This document shows, piece after piece, positions 6,004 to 6,043 of a DNA stretch of 6,043 bases. The DNA is from an uncultured Eubacteriales bacterium (GTDB lineage: Bacteria; Bacillota_A; Clostridia; Oscillospirales; Oscillospiraceae). How positions within the stretch are numbered: position 1 is the stretch's first letter; the number at the start of each line of letters is the position of its first letter. The notes below the pieces were generated by a model, which saw only the letters and a list, made by a program, of their open reading frames with translations, was not told the DNA's origin and did no database searches. The DNA lies in assembly GCA_949742895.1 (NCBI GenBank), contig CATJRT010000251.1, positions 1-6,043 on the forward strand, given 5' to 3'. Made by a program: the position numbers and the translations under genes.

Positions 6004-6043
6004 ATGAAACGATATGAATTGACAAAAGAACAATGGGAACGCG
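6004..6043 (+). CDS. IS5-family transposase, N-terminal fragment cut by the window edge
   Basis: The ATG at 6004 begins MKRYELTKEQWER and runs off the window. The form M-x-R-Y-x-L-T-x-E-Q-W-E-R is the usual N-terminus of IS5-family (IS427/IS1031-type) DDE transposases with the DUF4096-like N-terminal domain. The catalytic acidic residues lie beyond the window, so whether the gene is intact cannot be judged. It is transcribed in the same direction as the lactose genes and could receive read-through from them, because no terminator is seen between. Confidence 0.75.
   Translation, partial: MKRYELTKEQWER

Larger units (their letters stand above)
5948..6043 (+). mobile_element. Left end of an IS5-family insertion sequence (partial)
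   Basis: A likely terminal inverted repeat starts at 5948 with GGCCTTGTTTGAAAA, preceded by TTA, so TA (5946-5947) may be the duplicated target as in the IS427/IS1031-type groups of IS5. The AT-rich leader and short distance (56 bases) to the transposase start are normal for such elements. The other end lies outside the window, so the repeat cannot be confirmed. Confidence 0.6.

Noticed and set aside
5386..6033. Minus-strand frame covering the transporter end, the unidentified stretch and the IS5-type end
   Set aside because: It spans three unrelated pieces of DNA and has no recognisable domain, so it is a chance frame.

Overview
The window looks like a lactose-utilisation cluster from a Gram-positive gut bacterium. 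The fairly GC-rich coding style, strong AAGGAG-type ribosome binding sites, and the sequence of the LacZ and GalE proteins recall Faecalibacterium and relatives in the Oscillospiraceae/Ruminococcaceae. That placement rests on remembered protein resemblance and was not checked by a search.

Layout, left to right. (1) Bases 1-146 do not look like the normal upstream region of a lactose operon. A short, well-formed coding start reads leftward off the window edge; its N-terminus resembles the OrfA/helix-turn-helix part of a transposase. The next ~100 bases look like the end of that element and run directly into the lacZ coding frame. (2) Bases ~147-3062 encode a large LacZ-type GH2 beta-galactosidase with all main catalytic residues. 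Its own start codon appears to be missing: no ATG, GTG or TTG lies in frame between 54 and 263, and the only upstream candidate is a TTG at 51 inside the element-like sequence. (3) galE (3082-4071) follows after 19 bases with its own ribosome binding site. (4) A 99-base gap carries two adjacent stem-loops. (5) A GPH-family (MelB/LacS-like) 12-helix sugar transporter occupies 4171-5658. (6) Bases 5659-5947 hold no recognisable gene and look like debris. (7) From about 5948 a new insertion sequence begins, with the first 13 codons of an IS5-family transposase at 6004-6043.

Working together, the transporter would bring in lactose or another galactoside, LacZ would split it to galactose and glucose in the cytoplasm, and GalE would link galactose to the UDP-glucose pool (Leloir pathway). 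galK, galT and a regulator are not in the window. The cluster is transcribed as one rightward unit, but no convincing native promoter, operator or terminator is visible.

I found no new type of biological system. The points most worth a second look are the apparent insertion of a mobile element exactly at the lacZ start, the transporter's lack of all three acidic residues of the classical MelB cation site (by-eye alignment), and the tandem stem-loops between galE and the transporter gene.
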